Under the pieces are notes generated by a model. The model was not told the DNA's origin. It ran no database searches and saw only the letters and a list, made by a program, of their open reading frames with translations. From Telmatospirillum sp. (GTDB lineage: Bacteria; Pseudomonadota; Alphaproteobacteria; CACIAM-22H2), in the NCBI GenBank assembly GCA_020248985.1, contig JADCGL010000017.1, positions 240,670-304,669 on the forward strand: a stretch of DNA of 64,000 nt. Direction: 5' to 3'. Positions 53,969 through 61,516 of this stretch are shown one piece after another. Position 1 is the first letter of the stretch. Each line of letters starts with the position of its first letter. Both the position numbers and the translations under genes were made by a program.

Positions 53969-55369
53969 GTGACGGACCCATCGGAGCGCATGTACGACGC
54001 GCTGATCGTCGGCGGCGGTAACGCAGCGATGTGCGCTGCCATCAGTGCGCGGCGCGGCGGTGCGAGCGTGCTCGTGCTCGAGGCAGCGCCAAAATTCTAT
54101 CGCGGCGGCAACACGCGGCACACACGCAACATGCGCTGCGCCCACGATTCCGCGACGGAGACACTGACCGGTCCCTATACGGAAGCGGAATTCTGGACCG
54201 ATCTTCATCAGGTCACGGGCGGTCAGACCGACGAAGAACTCGCCAAGCACATGATCGCCGAGTCCAAGGAGATGCTCGGCTGGATCGTCGAGCAGGGTGT
54301 GCGCTTCCAGCCGTCGCTCGGCGGAACCCTCAGCCTAGGCCGGACCAATTCGTTTTTCTTAGGCGGCGGCCGGGCAATGCTGAACGCGCTCTACCGCACG
54401 GCCGAGTCGCTCGGCGTCGAAGTTCTTTACGACGCGGAGGTCGTCGGCGCCGACATACGCGACGGGATGTTCCTGGCCGCTAGCGTCAAACACGGTTCCA
54501 AGATCAAAAGGATTCGCGCCAAAACGTTGGTCGCGGCGGCCGGCGGATTCGAGGCGAACATCGACTGGCTCAAGCAATACTGGGGCGATCCGGCCGACAA
54601 TTTCCTGATCCGCGGGACGCCCTACAATCGCGGCACCGTATTGCGGATACTGCTCGATGCAGGCGCCCATCCGGTCGGCGATCCCACGCAATGCCATGCA
54701 GTCGCGATCGACGCGCGCGCGCCCAAATTTGACGGCGGCATCATCACGCGGCTCGACTGCGTCGTGTTCGGCATCGTAGTGAACAAGCACGCGCAGCGCT
54801 TCGACGACGAAGGTGCCGATTTCTGGCCGAAGCGTTATGCGGTTTGGGGCCGCCTCGTGGCGGCCCAGCCGGACCAGATCGCCTACATCGTTTTCGACAA
54901 AAGCGCTTCGACGCTGTTCATGCCGTCGCTGTTTCCGGCCATCGAGGGGCAGACGATCGCCGAACTTGCGGCCAAGCTCGGCCTCGATACCGCAGCGCTC
55001 GAACAGACTGTCGCGCGCTTCAATGCGGCCGTGCGCCCCGGCACGTTCGACTCGACCGTCTTGGACGATTGCCGCACCGAGGGTCTTGTGCCGCCGAAGA
55101 GCCATTGGGCGCGTGCACTGGCTACACCGCCCTTCTACGCCTATCCCGTTCGACCCGGCATTACCTTCACCTATCTCGGCACAAAGGTCGACAAGACCGC
55201 CCGCATCCTGATGCAGGACGGCAAACCGTCGGCGAACATGTTTGCGGCCGGCGAGATCATGGCCGGGAACGTGCTCGGCAAAGGCTATGCCGCGGGTATT
55301 GGTATGACGATTGGAAGCGTGTTCGGGCGTATCGCGGGCCGGGAGGCCGCAAAACGTGCAAGCAACTGA
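53969..55369 (+). CDS. tcuA: FAD-dependent tricarballylate dehydrogenase TcuA
   Basis: A 466-residue flavoprotein of the fumarate reductase/succinate dehydrogenase group. The FAD motif is ALIVGGGNAAMCAAISARRG, followed by APKFYRGGNTRHTRNMR, GTPYNRGTVLRILLDAGA and GEIMAGNVLGKGYAAGIGMT. These features match TcuA, which oxidises tricarballylate to cis-aconitate. The start is uncertain: GTG 53969 has AAGGG at a fair distance, and ATG 53990 begins right at MYDALIV. It overlaps tcuB by 14 bp. Confidence 0.85.
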   Translation: MTDPSERMYDALIVGGGNAAMCAAISARRGGASVLVLEAAPKFYRGGNTRHTRNMRCAHDSATETLTGPYTEAEFWTDLHQVTGGQTDEELAKHMIAESKEMLGWIVEQGVRFQPSLGGTLSLGRTNSFFLGGGRAMLNALYRTAESLGVEVLYDAEVVGADIRDGMFLAASVKHGSKIKRIRAKTLVAAAGGFEANIDWLKQYWGDPADNFLIRGTPYNRGTVLRILLDAGAHPVGDPTQCHAVAIDARAPKFDGGIITRLDCVVFGIVVNKHAQRFDDEGADFWPKRYAVWGRLVAAQPDQIAYIVFDKSASTLFMPSLFPAIEGQTIAELAAKLGLDTAALEQTVARFNAAVRPGTFDSTVLDDCRTEGLVPPKSHWARALATPPFYAYPVRPGITFTYLGTKVDKTARILMQDGKPSANMFAAGEIMAGNVLGKGYAAGIGMTIGSVFGRIAGREAAKRASN

Positions 55370-56453
55370 AACGACGTCGCCTGCCCTGATTGAGGCCGAC
55401 CGCCTGATGGTGGTCTGCAATTCCTGCCGCTATTGCGAAGGCATTTGCGCCGTGTTCCCGGCGATGGAGATGCGGCGCAGCTTCACGGCTGCGGATCTGC
55501 GCTACTTTGCCAATCTCTGCCACGGCTGCGGCGCTTGCTACGACGATTGTCAGTTCTCACCACCGCACGAGTTCAACGTCAATGTGCCGAAAGTGATGGC
55601 GCAAGTGCGCGCCGAATCCTACGCGCACTACGCATGGCCGCGTGCGGCCGCCAAGGTTTTCGAGCATAACGGTTTGGCGGTGGCGCTTACTGCCGCACTG
55701 GGTGTTGCCGCTTTTGTGGCCGGTTTCGTTGCATGGACGGATCCAAGCGTGCTGTTCGGCACGCATACGGGACCGGGTGCGTTCTACCGGCTGATGCCCC
55801 ACAATGCGATGGTGCTGCTGTTCGGCGCCGCGTTTTCGTATGCGTTGCTGGCGCTCGCGATGGGTCTGCGGAATTTCTGGCGCGACGGCAAGGGGGCCGA
55901 GGCGGCGGCCTACGCGGCGGCCGGACACGATGCGGCGACGCTACGCTATCTCGACGGCGGCGGGGCCGGCTGCCAGGACGGCGACGGGGCCGAAAGCGAC
56001 AATCGCCGCCTGTTCCACCATCTGACGCTCTACGGCTTCTTGCTGTGCCTCGCCTCGACCACCACCGCGACGCTCTACCACTACGTCCTCGGCCGGGAAG
56101 CGCCCTATCCTTGGTACGACGTGCCGGTCGTACTCGGAACCTTGGGCGGGCTTGGCCTGCTCGTGGGCCCGATCGGGCTGATGCGCGAGAAGGCCAAGCG
56201 CGACCCGGCCACAAAAGCGACTGGGCTCGTAGGCATGGAAACGGCGTTTGTTGCGATGCTGTTTTTGACGAGCCTCAGCGGGCTTGCCCTTCTGGTTCTG
56301 CGCGAGACCCCGGCGATGGGGCTGCTCCTCGCCTTCCATTTGGGCGTCGTGTTCGCGCTGTTCTTGACGTTGCCCTACGGCAAGTTCGTGCATGGGCTCT
56401 ATCGCTATCTCGCCCTCGTGCGCTATGCGCAGGAGCGAAAATCGGGCCCTTGA
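55356..56453 (+). CDS. tcuB: Tricarballylate utilization 4Fe-4S membrane protein TcuB
   Basis: A 365-residue protein. Two 4Fe-4S motifs lie near the N-terminus (CNSCRYCEGICAVFP and CHGCGACYDDCQFSPPHEF), followed by about six hydrophobic segments that could carry haem or quinone, as in the known TcuB, which reoxidises TcuA. GTG 55356 is chosen because GGGAGG lies 9 nt upstream. No TcuC citrate-type transporter or LysR-type TcuR is nearby. Confidence 0.88.
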   Translation: MQATETTSPALIEADRLMVVCNSCRYCEGICAVFPAMEMRRSFTAADLRYFANLCHGCGACYDDCQFSPPHEFNVNVPKVMAQVRAESYAHYAWPRAAAKVFEHNGLAVALTAALGVAAFVAGFVAWTDPSVLFGTHTGPGAFYRLMPHNAMVLLFGAAFSYALLALAMGLRNFWRDGKGAEAAAYAAAGHDAATLRYLDGGGAGCQDGDGAESDNRRLFHHLTLYGFLLCLASTTTATLYHYVLGREAPYPWYDVPVVLGTLGGLGLLVGPIGLMREKAKRDPATKATGLVGMETAFVAMLFLTSLSGLALLVLRETPAMGLLLAFHLGVVFALFLTLPYGKFVHGLYRYLALVRYAQERKSGP

Positions 56454-56598
56454 GGGCGCCCGGCAGGCCGCGCTTGACCTGCGGCCATCCATATGCACAT
56501 TGCTTGGCCCAACAGGCTTGGTTTCGTTTTCTTTTGAACGGCTTATGGCTGCAAAGCGAGCCGTGTGTTTTGCAACGATTGGGCAGCGCGGCAAACAG

Positions 56599-57507
56599 AT
56601 GACACTTCGTTATGACGACATTGGGAACCGTCTCAAAGCCTACCGCATGGGCTCAGGCTTGAGCGCCGACGAGATCGCCAAGCAACTTGGCATCTCGCGG
56701 ACGGCTCTTTACCGTTTCGAGAAAGGCGAATTGGCCAAGATCGAGACGCTGGAAAGGCTGGCCGAGCTGCTCGGCGTATCGATCCCTACCCTGCTCGGCG
56801 TCGGCATCGAATACATCCCCTCCGCTGTCGGCTACTTCGAACGGCTTCGCCAGATCGAAGAGACGGCAGAGCATATCGTCGTGCTATCCGGCCCTATCTC
56901 GTTTTTGCTCGGGTCCGAAAATTTCTTGCCAACTCTGCAAGACGTGCTGACCGAAAACATCAGCAGCACGATCGAAAACCAAGCCCAAGCGCTGAGCGAT
57001 ATCAAGCAGATCATCGAAATACTGCGCCAGCGCAAAGAACTTTATCGGCGACGGCGGCCGACGATCGTCAACATGATGTCGGCCCTTGAGATCGAGCGCT
57101 TTCTGGATCACGGTTTCATCGGGCGCGCTGGGCTTGCGGATTCAGAAATCCGAAAAAGAAAGCAACTCGCACGGACCGAGATACAGCATTTTGCATCCCT
57201 GATCGATCAGCACCCGATCGGGATCCAAGTAGGTATCGTAACGGATACGCTGCCGTTCACGGGTTTTCAGCTTTTTCGACAACCGGACCGGAAGTTGCTG
57301 GTGCTGAGCCCGTTCAGGCTCGGCAGCGAGCCAAACGTTCGGGTCGGCGTCGCGACGATTACGTCCGCGCCGGATGCAGTCAATCTCCACGAAAAATCGA
57401 TCGACGAAATGTGGCGCCGTGCACTTAAAGGTCAGGCGGCCGCCGACTATCTCCGGCGCCTGCTCGCAAACGACAGCGAGCCCGACGTCCCCAAGAAAAA
57501 GAAGTGA
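56599..57507 (+). CDS. XRE-family regulator with large C-terminal sensor-like domain
   Basis: A 302-residue protein. An N-terminal Cro/CI helix-turn-helix (DIGNRLKAYRMGSGLSADEI, QLGISRTALYRFEKGELAKI) is followed by ~240 residues I cannot assign to a named domain; they contain a probable coiled segment (IIEILRQRKELYRRRRP) and beta-rich C-terminal sequence. It ends DVPKKKK. Following tcuAB by 145 bp in the same direction, it may regulate them in place of the LysR-type TcuR. The start at 56599 is preferred because the upstream extension has no family-like sequence. Confidence 0.82.
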   Translation: MTLRYDDIGNRLKAYRMGSGLSADEIAKQLGISRTALYRFEKGELAKIETLERLAELLGVSIPTLLGVGIEYIPSAVGYFERLRQIEETAEHIVVLSGPISFLLGSENFLPTLQDVLTENISSTIENQAQALSDIKQIIEILRQRKELYRRRRPTIVNMMSALEIERFLDHGFIGRAGLADSEIRKRKQLARTEIQHFASLIDQHPIGIQVGIVTDTLPFTGFQLFRQPDRKLLVLSPFRLGSEPNVRVGVATITSAPDAVNLHEKSIDEMWRRALKGQAAADYLRRLLANDSEPDVPKKKK

Positions 57508-57547
57508 TTGGGGTAATTGCTTCAGTGCAAAGGTTCGAGTGTTCGTC

Positions 57548-57672
57548 GTCAGCGCCCATCGGACAGTTTGACCAGTTCGCGTACTATAGAGGTTTCGACT
57601 CATCATCGTAAGGGGATTGGGATGAGACCGTCGAAACATACGCCGCCGAACGATTTCCGATTTGCGTCGCGT
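57548..57672 (+). pseudogene. IS3-family left-end remnant beside the integrase gene
   Basis: This segment resembles 19,303-19,425 for about 110 bp, including GGACAGT-TGA-CAGTT, the ATGAGACCG start and CGCCGAACGA. It appears to be the left end and OrfA start (MRPSKHTPPND) of the same IS3-type element, cut off where the integrase gene ends. The short open frame it contains is not a gene. Confidence 0.7.
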
Positions 57673-59076
57673 TCACGCCGAATTCGGCCGCCTTGTTGCG
57701 ATATCGATGACCTTGGCCGAACCGCTTGACGCCGTTACCTCAACATTAGGCAGTGCTGCCCGACCTAAGGCTCTCGAAATGCGGGTCGAATTTGCTTCGA
57801 CGGACGCTCGTAGCGGGTCGTCCGGCAAATGGGCGTATTTCTTTGTCGTCCGTATATCGGCATGACCAAGCATGCGCGCCACTTTGACTAGAGTGTCGCC
57901 AGCACCGGTGGCGTTAGTGGCAAACGAGTGACGTAAGTCGTGCAGCCGAACATGCGGTATTCCCGCCTTCGCGCGCAGCCGTTCCCAGACATGTGCGAGG
58001 CCGACAAAGTGTTTTCCCGCTTGATGGCCCACAAACACGAAAGGGTTACCGTTGAACCGCGGCTGTGCATCGATGATCGCCGCGACCTCCCGCGAAATCG
58101 GAATCGTTTTTTTGCCCGTTTTTGAGTCTGGGAGAAGCAGCACCCCTCGTTCGAGATCGACCCAATCCCAACGCAAGGCCAATATTTCCATTTTCCGTGC
58201 ACCGGTCATTGCAAGCACCAAGATCGCACATAGAGCGACGGGATTTTCACCTCGGCGCGGCGGCAGGGGACGTTGGTCCTTTTGTGCAGCGGTGCATTCA
58301 GCCTCCCAGTCGAGCCAATCGCGCTCAGCCTGATGGAGTGCTTTACCAAGTTGGTCCGTTTCATTTAATTTTAGGTAAGTCGTTATTTCGTTCGATTTGA
58401 AAAGCGTCACGCCCTTGGCGGGGTTCGACTTCATATACTTTTGGGAGATCGCCCACGCGAAAATCGCAGCGAGGAGCGCCGTAGATCGCGCAGCGATCCC
58501 CTTGCCGCCGCGCACGTTTGCAACACCGCGTGGCCGGGTTTTTTCGCGCTTCTTGGACTTGCCGGCGGCAACGTCGTCTTGGAAACGTTTGACATCGACT
58601 TGTTCGACCCGAGTTGCGATACGAGCACCTAGCAGGGGCTTTATATGGCGCTCAATATTGGACCGGTCCGTCTCCAAAGTGCGCGGCTTCTTTGGGCGGC
58701 CCTTCCCGGGAATCAATCGGGTTTCGCAATCTTTGACATACAAGTCGCAAAGCGCGGCGACTGTAAGCTCATCGGCTCCGATTTTGGTATCCCGGGACGG
58801 ATCCTCACCCATGCGCGCGCGATGCAGCATATCGCTGGCGCGCGCACGCGCCGTGTCCGGCGTCCAAGGTGAGCCGTGCCGCCCGATCGTGGCCATGCGC
58901 TGCTGCGCGCTTCGGCCGCTACCCACCCGATATTTCACAAAATAGGCTGCACCTGCTGAGGTCCTGCGCACACCGAAGCCCTTCAGCGTGTCGTCCCAAA
59001 GTGTCGCATCGATAGCGAGTGCATCGACGGATTTCTTGGTGATCTTGCCCTGTCTCTTTTCGATCTTGTCCTGCAT
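57673..59076 (-). CDS. Tyrosine-type site-specific integrase of the island
   Basis: A 467-residue recombinase of the phage-integrase family. The N-terminal part (GFGVRRTSAGAAYFVKYR) is the arm-binding domain of the DUF4102-like integrases, then a SAM-like core-binding domain, then the catalytic domain. Catalytic residues are Arg294 (TGARKMEIL), His379 and Arg382 (LHDLRHSFAT), His405 (LGHADIRTT) and Tyr414 (KKYAHL). All are present, so it should be active. It is adjacent to attR and reads away from it. The start at 59076 excludes a long upstream open frame that runs through attR into host DNA. Confidence 0.95.
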   Translation of the reverse strand: MQDKIEKRQGKITKKSVDALAIDATLWDDTLKGFGVRRTSAGAAYFVKYRVGSGRSAQQRMATIGRHGSPWTPDTARARASDMLHRARMGEDPSRDTKIGADELTVAALCDLYVKDCETRLIPGKGRPKKPRTLETDRSNIERHIKPLLGARIATRVEQVDVKRFQDDVAAGKSKKREKTRPRGVANVRGGKGIAARSTALLAAIFAWAISQKYMKSNPAKGVTLFKSNEITTYLKLNETDQLGKALHQAERDWLDWEAECTAAQKDQRPLPPRRGENPVALCAILVLAMTGARKMEILALRWDWVDLERGVLLLPDSKTGKKTIPISREVAAIIDAQPRFNGNPFVFVGHQAGKHFVGLAHVWERLRAKAGIPHVRLHDLRHSFATNATGAGDTLVKVARMLGHADIRTTKKYAHLPDDPLRASVEANSTRISRALGRAALPNVEVTASSGSAKVIDIATRRPNSA

Positions 59077-59124
59077 GTCTCGACTTGCCCAATGATGCCG
59101 ACGGCGCCGCAATGGGCCATCCGG

Positions 59125-59144
59125 TTCTACCACCATTCTACCAC
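59125..59144 (+). promoter_or_regulatory. Putative integrase arm-type site near attR
   Basis: TTCTACCACCATTCTACCAC: two 9-bp copies with an 11-bp period, one mismatch from the block at 10,482-10,501. It lies 48 bp upstream of the integrase start, so the integrase may also control its own promoter. Confidence 0.6.
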
Positions 59145-59238
59145 TGAATCGGAAAACAGGGGTATCTGGGAATATCGTGTATTGATTGTTTTCAATAGCT
59201 TGGCGTCTCCATGCATCTCCCGGAAACATAGTATTTTT

Positions 59239-59285
59239 CAATGGCATTGCGGAGGTCAGCGGTTCGATCCCGCTTGGCTCCACCA
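59239..59285 (+). repeat. attR core: 47-bp direct repeat (displaced tRNA-Ala 3' end)
   Basis: Identical to 10,387-10,433. This is the original 3' part of the host tRNA gene, now without a 5' part and therefore not a functional tRNA. It is followed directly by the original terminator. Confidence 0.95.
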
Positions 59286-59292
59286 AAACGAC

Positions 59293-59328
59293 AAAACCCC
59301 CGGCCCGGAAACGGCGCCGGGGGTTTTT
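59293..59328 (+). terminator. Original tRNA-Ala terminator, displaced by the island
   Basis: Stem AAAACCCCCGGC (59293-59304) pairs with the GCCGGGGGTTTT at 59316-59327, followed by T residues. It lies 8 nt after the attR core, exactly where the terminator of an uninterrupted tRNA gene would be. It may also terminate the cytochrome P460 gene from the other side. Confidence 0.88.
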
Positions 59329-59342
59329 CTTTGCGCCGCCCC

Positions 59343-59882
59343 TCACCGCGGGCCCGGCTTGCCCTCTTCGACCCAGCGCATGAACGTGAAGGTGTAGTCG
59401 CGCGGGCCTGTGCGCGGCAGGTGGCAGGCAAAACACGGCTTGGTGTCGATGCCGGCGCGCTTGACGCCCTCGGGCGTGTAGCTCGCATATTCCCATTCGC
59501 CGTTGCGCTGCGTGGCCGGATATTCGGCCCCCCAGCCGGGGCGCTTTTCCATCACGGCCAACGCCAGCGTGCGCTCGCCCACCTGCATGCGGCCTTTGGC
59601 GTCGCGCACCGGCTTGCCGTCGGCGCCCGCCACGGCCGGGCGGTCTTCCATCACCAAGACCGTGCCCGCCGGGGCCGGTTGCCCGGCGCGCGCAGCCGCG
59701 GCCGCCTCGGGATTGACGTACATGAGGCGCACTTGGTTGGGCGTGCGGTCGGGCCGTTCGATCTCGTTGTACAGCACGAAACGCGCGCGCCAATCGGCGG
59801 GCAGTTCGACCTTTTCAGGACCCGCCTGCAGCGACGCGAGCGGCACGGCAGCGAAAGCAAGGCACAGCAGCAGACGGCGCAT
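59343..59882 (-). CDS. Cytochrome P460-family haem protein
   Basis: A 179-residue exported protein. A Sec signal (MRRLLLCLAFAAVPLASLQA) precedes a P460/cytP460 domain beginning ELPADWRARFVLYNEIERPD with IDTKPCFACHLPRTGPRDYT, in which CxxCH binds haem. P460 cytochromes oxidise hydroxylamine or take part in related electron transfer; many members are uncharacterised. AAGGGAAG lies before the ATG at 59882. It is the first host gene after the island and follows a cupredoxin-like gene on the same strand. Confidence 0.88.
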   Translation of the reverse strand: MRRLLLCLAFAAVPLASLQAGPEKVELPADWRARFVLYNEIERPDRTPNQVRLMYVNPEAAAAARAGQPAPAGTVLVMEDRPAVAGADGKPVRDAKGRMQVGERTLALAVMEKRPGWGAEYPATQRNGEWEYASYTPEGVKRAGIDTKPCFACHLPRTGPRDYTFTFMRWVEEGKPGPR

Positions 59883-59895
59883 CGGTTGCTTCCCT

Positions 59896-60231
59896 TCAGC
59901 GGACATTGACGACGAGATTCATATCGGCATGCGGCACGCATTCGACCGTGAAGCGTCCGGCCAAGGCGAGCAGAATTTCGCGGTTCTCGGACGGGCGCTG
60001 GTTGCCGAGATCGGCGCCGAAGCCGCGCGTCGGCACGAACACCGCGTGCGTTTCCGTGTCGTCGTTCACGAACAGCAGCGTGTCGCCCACGCGCGCATTG
60101 ACGACGGAAGGCGAATAGGCGCTGCCGAGCATCGTCACCCGATGCACGGTCGGCGGCGGCGGCGGCGGCGCCATGGCGCAGGCCCCCAGAAATGCGCCGA
60201 CGACAACCGCAAACAGAACCGGACGGATCAT
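59896..60231 (-). CDS. Cupredoxin-like lipoprotein
   Basis: A 111-residue protein. The lipobox FLGACAMA predicts an outer- or inner-membrane lipoprotein. The mature part has SPSVVNARVGDTLLFVNDDT, ETHAVFVPTRGF and RFTVECVPHADMNLVVNV, the plastocyanin-type fold with His, Cys, His and Met in copper-ligand order. It ends 13 bp before the cytochrome P460 gene, so the two may exchange electrons. Confidence 0.85.
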   Translation of the reverse strand: MIRPVLFAVVVGAFLGACAMAPPPPPPTVHRVTMLGSAYSPSVVNARVGDTLLFVNDDTETHAVFVPTRGFGADLGNQRPSENREILLALAGRFTVECVPHADMNLVVNVR

Positions 60232-60463
60232 GGACGCACTCCTGCAGTTTGGGCGGGCATCGCGTTGCAGCGCCGCCGGTTCCATCCTTTGCTTTCCGTG
60301 CGCGCCTGTCAAATTGCGATCCGCTTTTTCGCGCGTCGCCGGGTTTGCCGCCCAAAGAGCCAAAACAAAATTGAAGGTTTTGGAAAATTTCGGGCGGTTG
60401 CCCAAGATTCAATACAATGGTATTTGGTTTTCTGGTTTCGAGAGGGTGCCAGGGGAGGCGGCC

Positions 60464-60910
60464 GTGGTCGGAAAAGCAGACACAATAACGGCTGGCCGCC
60501 CCGTCGAATCGTCCGCCGACGGTTCTGCGACGGTTCTATTGATCGAAGACGACATCCTCATGCGGGAACTGTTGGAGCTCGCTTTGCAGCGCGCGGGTTT
60601 CGCCGTTTTCGTCGCGGAAAACGGCAAGCTTGGGGTTGAACTCGCTCTCAAACGGAAAATCGATATCGTGGTAACGGACATCTTCATGCCCGAATCCGAC
60701 GGCATCGAGACGATCCGCAAGCTGCGCAGCCATGCGCCCGAAATGCCGATCGTTGCCATTTCCGGCAGCAACCCGAACCGTATGTCCGAGATCCTGACCA
60801 TCGCGTCCCGGCTTGGCGCGACTGAAACGGTCTCGAAGCCGTTTCCGCCAAGCGAACTGGTCGAGATCGTCAAAAAACTTGCGCATGCGGCAAATCTCCT
60901 GCGGCCTTAA
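60464..60910 (+). CDS. Single-domain response regulator (receiver only)
   Basis: A 148-residue protein with a receiver domain: acidic pocket LLIEDD, phospho-acceptor Asp in VVTDIFMPESDG, and the conserved lysine in VSKPFPPSEL. There is no output domain. A short Ser/Ala-rich extension (ADTITAGRPVESSADGS) precedes it. GTG 60464 is chosen because GGAGG lies 5 nt upstream; no partner kinase is adjacent. Confidence 0.88.
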   Translation: MVGKADTITAGRPVESSADGSATVLLIEDDILMRELLELALQRAGFAVFVAENGKLGVELALKRKIDIVVTDIFMPESDGIETIRKLRSHAPEMPIVAISGSNPNRMSEILTIASRLGATETVSKPFPPSELVEIVKKLAHAANLLRP

Positions 60911-61068
60911 GCGCAGCACACGGTCACAATCCCCCGGCAAACGCACCAGAAATCGCCTAGAGTTTTATTTTTTCTATATATTTCAACAGTTTGATTTTCC
61001 GAGTTCTTGACTCAACTATCCCATACGCCCATGCTTGTTCCACTTCCCGCTGCAAAAGGGGGAACGCC

Positions 61069-61362
61069 GTGGGCGAAAAAAACGTCATTCTGCGCTTGGT
61101 GGCGATCACGCTCGTCTTCGTGGGCGTGATGGGAGCGTTGGGCTACGTCGTCACGCGCTATCCCGAATTGCTGACCAGCGACAGCCTCGCCGTGGTCGAC
61201 GGCGTTGCCGTCAGCGTGCCCGACGCGCGCAGCACGGGCGTGGCCCAGACCTATCGCTGCCGCATGAGCAAAGACTACGTGCTCGAGCCCAATTCGAACC
61301 GCGTTGCCACCACGCTGCAGACCACAAGCTGCGGTTTCGAGGATACGGCCACTCCGAATTGA
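61069..61362 (+). CDS. Small hypothetical membrane-anchored protein
   Basis: A 97-residue protein from GTG 61069, which has GGGGG upstream. One N-terminal hydrophobic segment (LRLVAITLVFVGVMGALGYV) is followed by a soluble part with two cysteines (TYRCRMSKDYVLEP and TTSCGF) that could form a disulfide in the periplasm. I do not recognise a family. Confidence 0.6.
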   Translation: MGEKNVILRLVAITLVFVGVMGALGYVVTRYPELLTSDSLAVVDGVAVSVPDARSTGVAQTYRCRMSKDYVLEPNSNRVATTLQTTSCGFEDTATPN

Positions 61363-61516
61363 GGCGGGGCCAAATTGACGGCGCACGCGTTCTTGCATCG
61401 CGTGCGTATTTTCCGAGGCTCGCGGCCGCAGCGCCGGCCGCTAGAATTCCAACAGGTTCACCGCGCGCGCCGCACGCTTCGGCCCCAACGCTTTTCGGCG
61501 CCTGAAAGGAATTCCC

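Larger units (their letters stand above)
10387..59285. mobile_element. tRNA-Ala-integrated genomic island (~48.9 kb) with a catabolic cluster
   Basis: The element is bounded by the 47-bp direct repeat. It carries a tyrosine integrase at its right end, transcribed away from attR, an AlpA-like DNA-binding protein just inside the left end, and arm-type repeats near both ends. The repeat-to-repeat unit is 48,852 bp. Genes inside have visibly more A/T at third positions than the flanking core genes, and several IS3 fragments are present. No conjugation, replication or phage structural genes are seen, so it is an integrative island that is either mobilised in trans or immobile. Confidence 0.93.

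Noticed and set aside
57622..57729. Short protein starting MRPSKHTPPND
   Set aside because: It is the start of an IS3 OrfA fused by truncation to antisense integrase sequence, not an intact gene.
10387..59285. Prophage or conjugative element
   Set aside because: Apart from the integrase and the small AlpA-like protein there are no capsid, tail, lysis, relaxase or type IV secretion genes.
59077..59793. Long N-terminal extension of the integrase into host DNA past attR
   Set aside because: It would cross the attR core, the terminator and the cytochrome P460 gene; family-like integrase sequence begins at the ATG at 59,076.
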